NCBI RefSeq assembly: GCF_003352835.1
Contig: NZ_QLVD01000010.1
Coordinates: forward strand, 222,536-286,535
DNA from: Ornithinimicrobium murale
GTDB taxonomy: Bacteria > Actinomycetota > Actinomycetes > Actinomycetales > Dermatophilaceae
Length of the DNA stretch: 64,000 bases
Direction: 5' to 3'
The notes under the pieces were generated by a model, which did no database searches, was not told where the DNA came from, and saw only the letters and a list, made by a program, of their open reading frames with translations. Shown piece by piece: positions 63,792 to 64,000 of this stretch; the stretch's first letter is position 1; each line of letters begins with the position of its first letter. The translations under genes were made by a program, and so were the position numbers.

Positions 63792-64000
63792 TGGCGTGTC
63801 GCGGCTCATGTGATGGGTTTGATTGGTCTGTTCTGGTTGCTGCTCGACCAGATGAGTCGCTTTCCTGCCACGGCCGATGGACTCGCTGATGTCCGCGTGA
63901 TCGCGCAGCCACCCACCCGCCGCCTCAGTCACTCTGGTTACTCCAGTCACAGCCGAGGCGGGCACGTGCCCGAGGACTACCCAGTCGCGCGGCGCGACGT
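63792..64000. other. Window end, no gene identified
   Basis: 209 nt. Composition is lower in G+C than the rest (around TGATGGGTTTGATTGG). A plus-strand frame from ATG 63813 is open to the window edge (MGLIGLFWLLLDQMSRF…), but it has no recognisable family and no Shine–Dalgarno; a minus frame is also open. By synteny an HU-type gene is expected beyond the edge. I do not call a gene. Confidence 0.4.

Overview
The window is a high-GC (about 70% by eye) chromosome segment from an actinobacterium. The order ispG–rseP–dxr … rlmN–cdsA–frr–pyrH–tsf–rpsB–xerC–M23–dprA–comM–yraN–DUF2469–rnhB–lepB–rplS–trmD–rimM–KH–rpsP … ffh–ftsY–smc–acyP–mutM–rnc–rpmF–DUF177–coaD–rsmD–recG–DAK/FakA–rpmB–thiL–DUF3515–ddl–gpsA–cofC is the one I know from mycobacterial and other actinobacterial genomes. 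DUF2469, DUF3515, CofC (F420 synthesis), a long acidic S2 tail and TANNNT −10 boxes set directly before leaderless start codons also fit. A Micrococcales lineage near Intrasporangiaceae/Ornithinimicrobiaceae is my guess, not a demonstrated placement.

Layout. 0–5.7 kb, right-pointing and accessory: the end of a GlpF channel and glycerol kinase, a MarR regulator divergent from a PQQ-type sugar dehydrogenase lipoprotein, and a drug-efflux MFS pump preceded by a small leader ORF and a strong hairpin. 5.8–10.4 kb: a uridine-kinase-like protein, then ispG–rseP–dxr (MEP isoprenoid pathway plus site-2 protease). 10.4–17.8 kb, an accessory island inside the conserved order: a HTH-fused citrate-synthase-like protein divergent from a citrate synthase, a three-gene EspC/WXG/EspG-like cassette, a TupA-like ATP-grasp protein and a LOG-like protein. 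17.8–27.2 kb: rlmN, an MFS gene, lipid synthesis (cdsA), ribosome recycling, UMP kinase, EF-Ts and S2, an aminotransferase and XerC. 27.3–36.5 kb: a left-pointing run of overlapping genes from rpsP down to the M23 peptidase, covering DNA uptake/processing, RNase HII, signal peptidase and tRNA/ribosome maturation. 36.8–40.5 kb: amidohydrolase, Mug-type glycosylase, an FAD oxidoreductase and a broken Uma2 gene. 40.5–51.7 kb: the SRP pair ffh/ftsY with a DUF2236 gene between, then smc, acyP, mutM, rnc, rpmF, DUF177. 51.8–63.8 kb: coaD, HAD, rsmD, recG, FakA-like, rpmB, thiL, a RAM-domain protein, DUF3515, ddl, gpsA, plsC, cofC.

Most genes are ordinary housekeeping and are tightly packed, with many 4-nt ATGA/GTGA overlaps that imply translational coupling. 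The interesting material is mostly non-coding or accessory: (i) two arrays of three direct repeats with an exact 32-bp period, 40 kb apart, each between convergent genes; (ii) four perfect-period 60-bp repeats just upstream of ftsY; (iii) paired palindromes between the two citrate-synthase genes; (iv) a leader peptide with an 11-bp perfect hairpin before the efflux pump; (v) ribosomal protein S16 carrying a C-terminal sunset-like domain; (vi) an orphan type-VII-substrate-like cassette; and (vii) a clear class of leaderless promoters. I saw no tRNA, rRNA, CRISPR array, insertion sequence or prophage.
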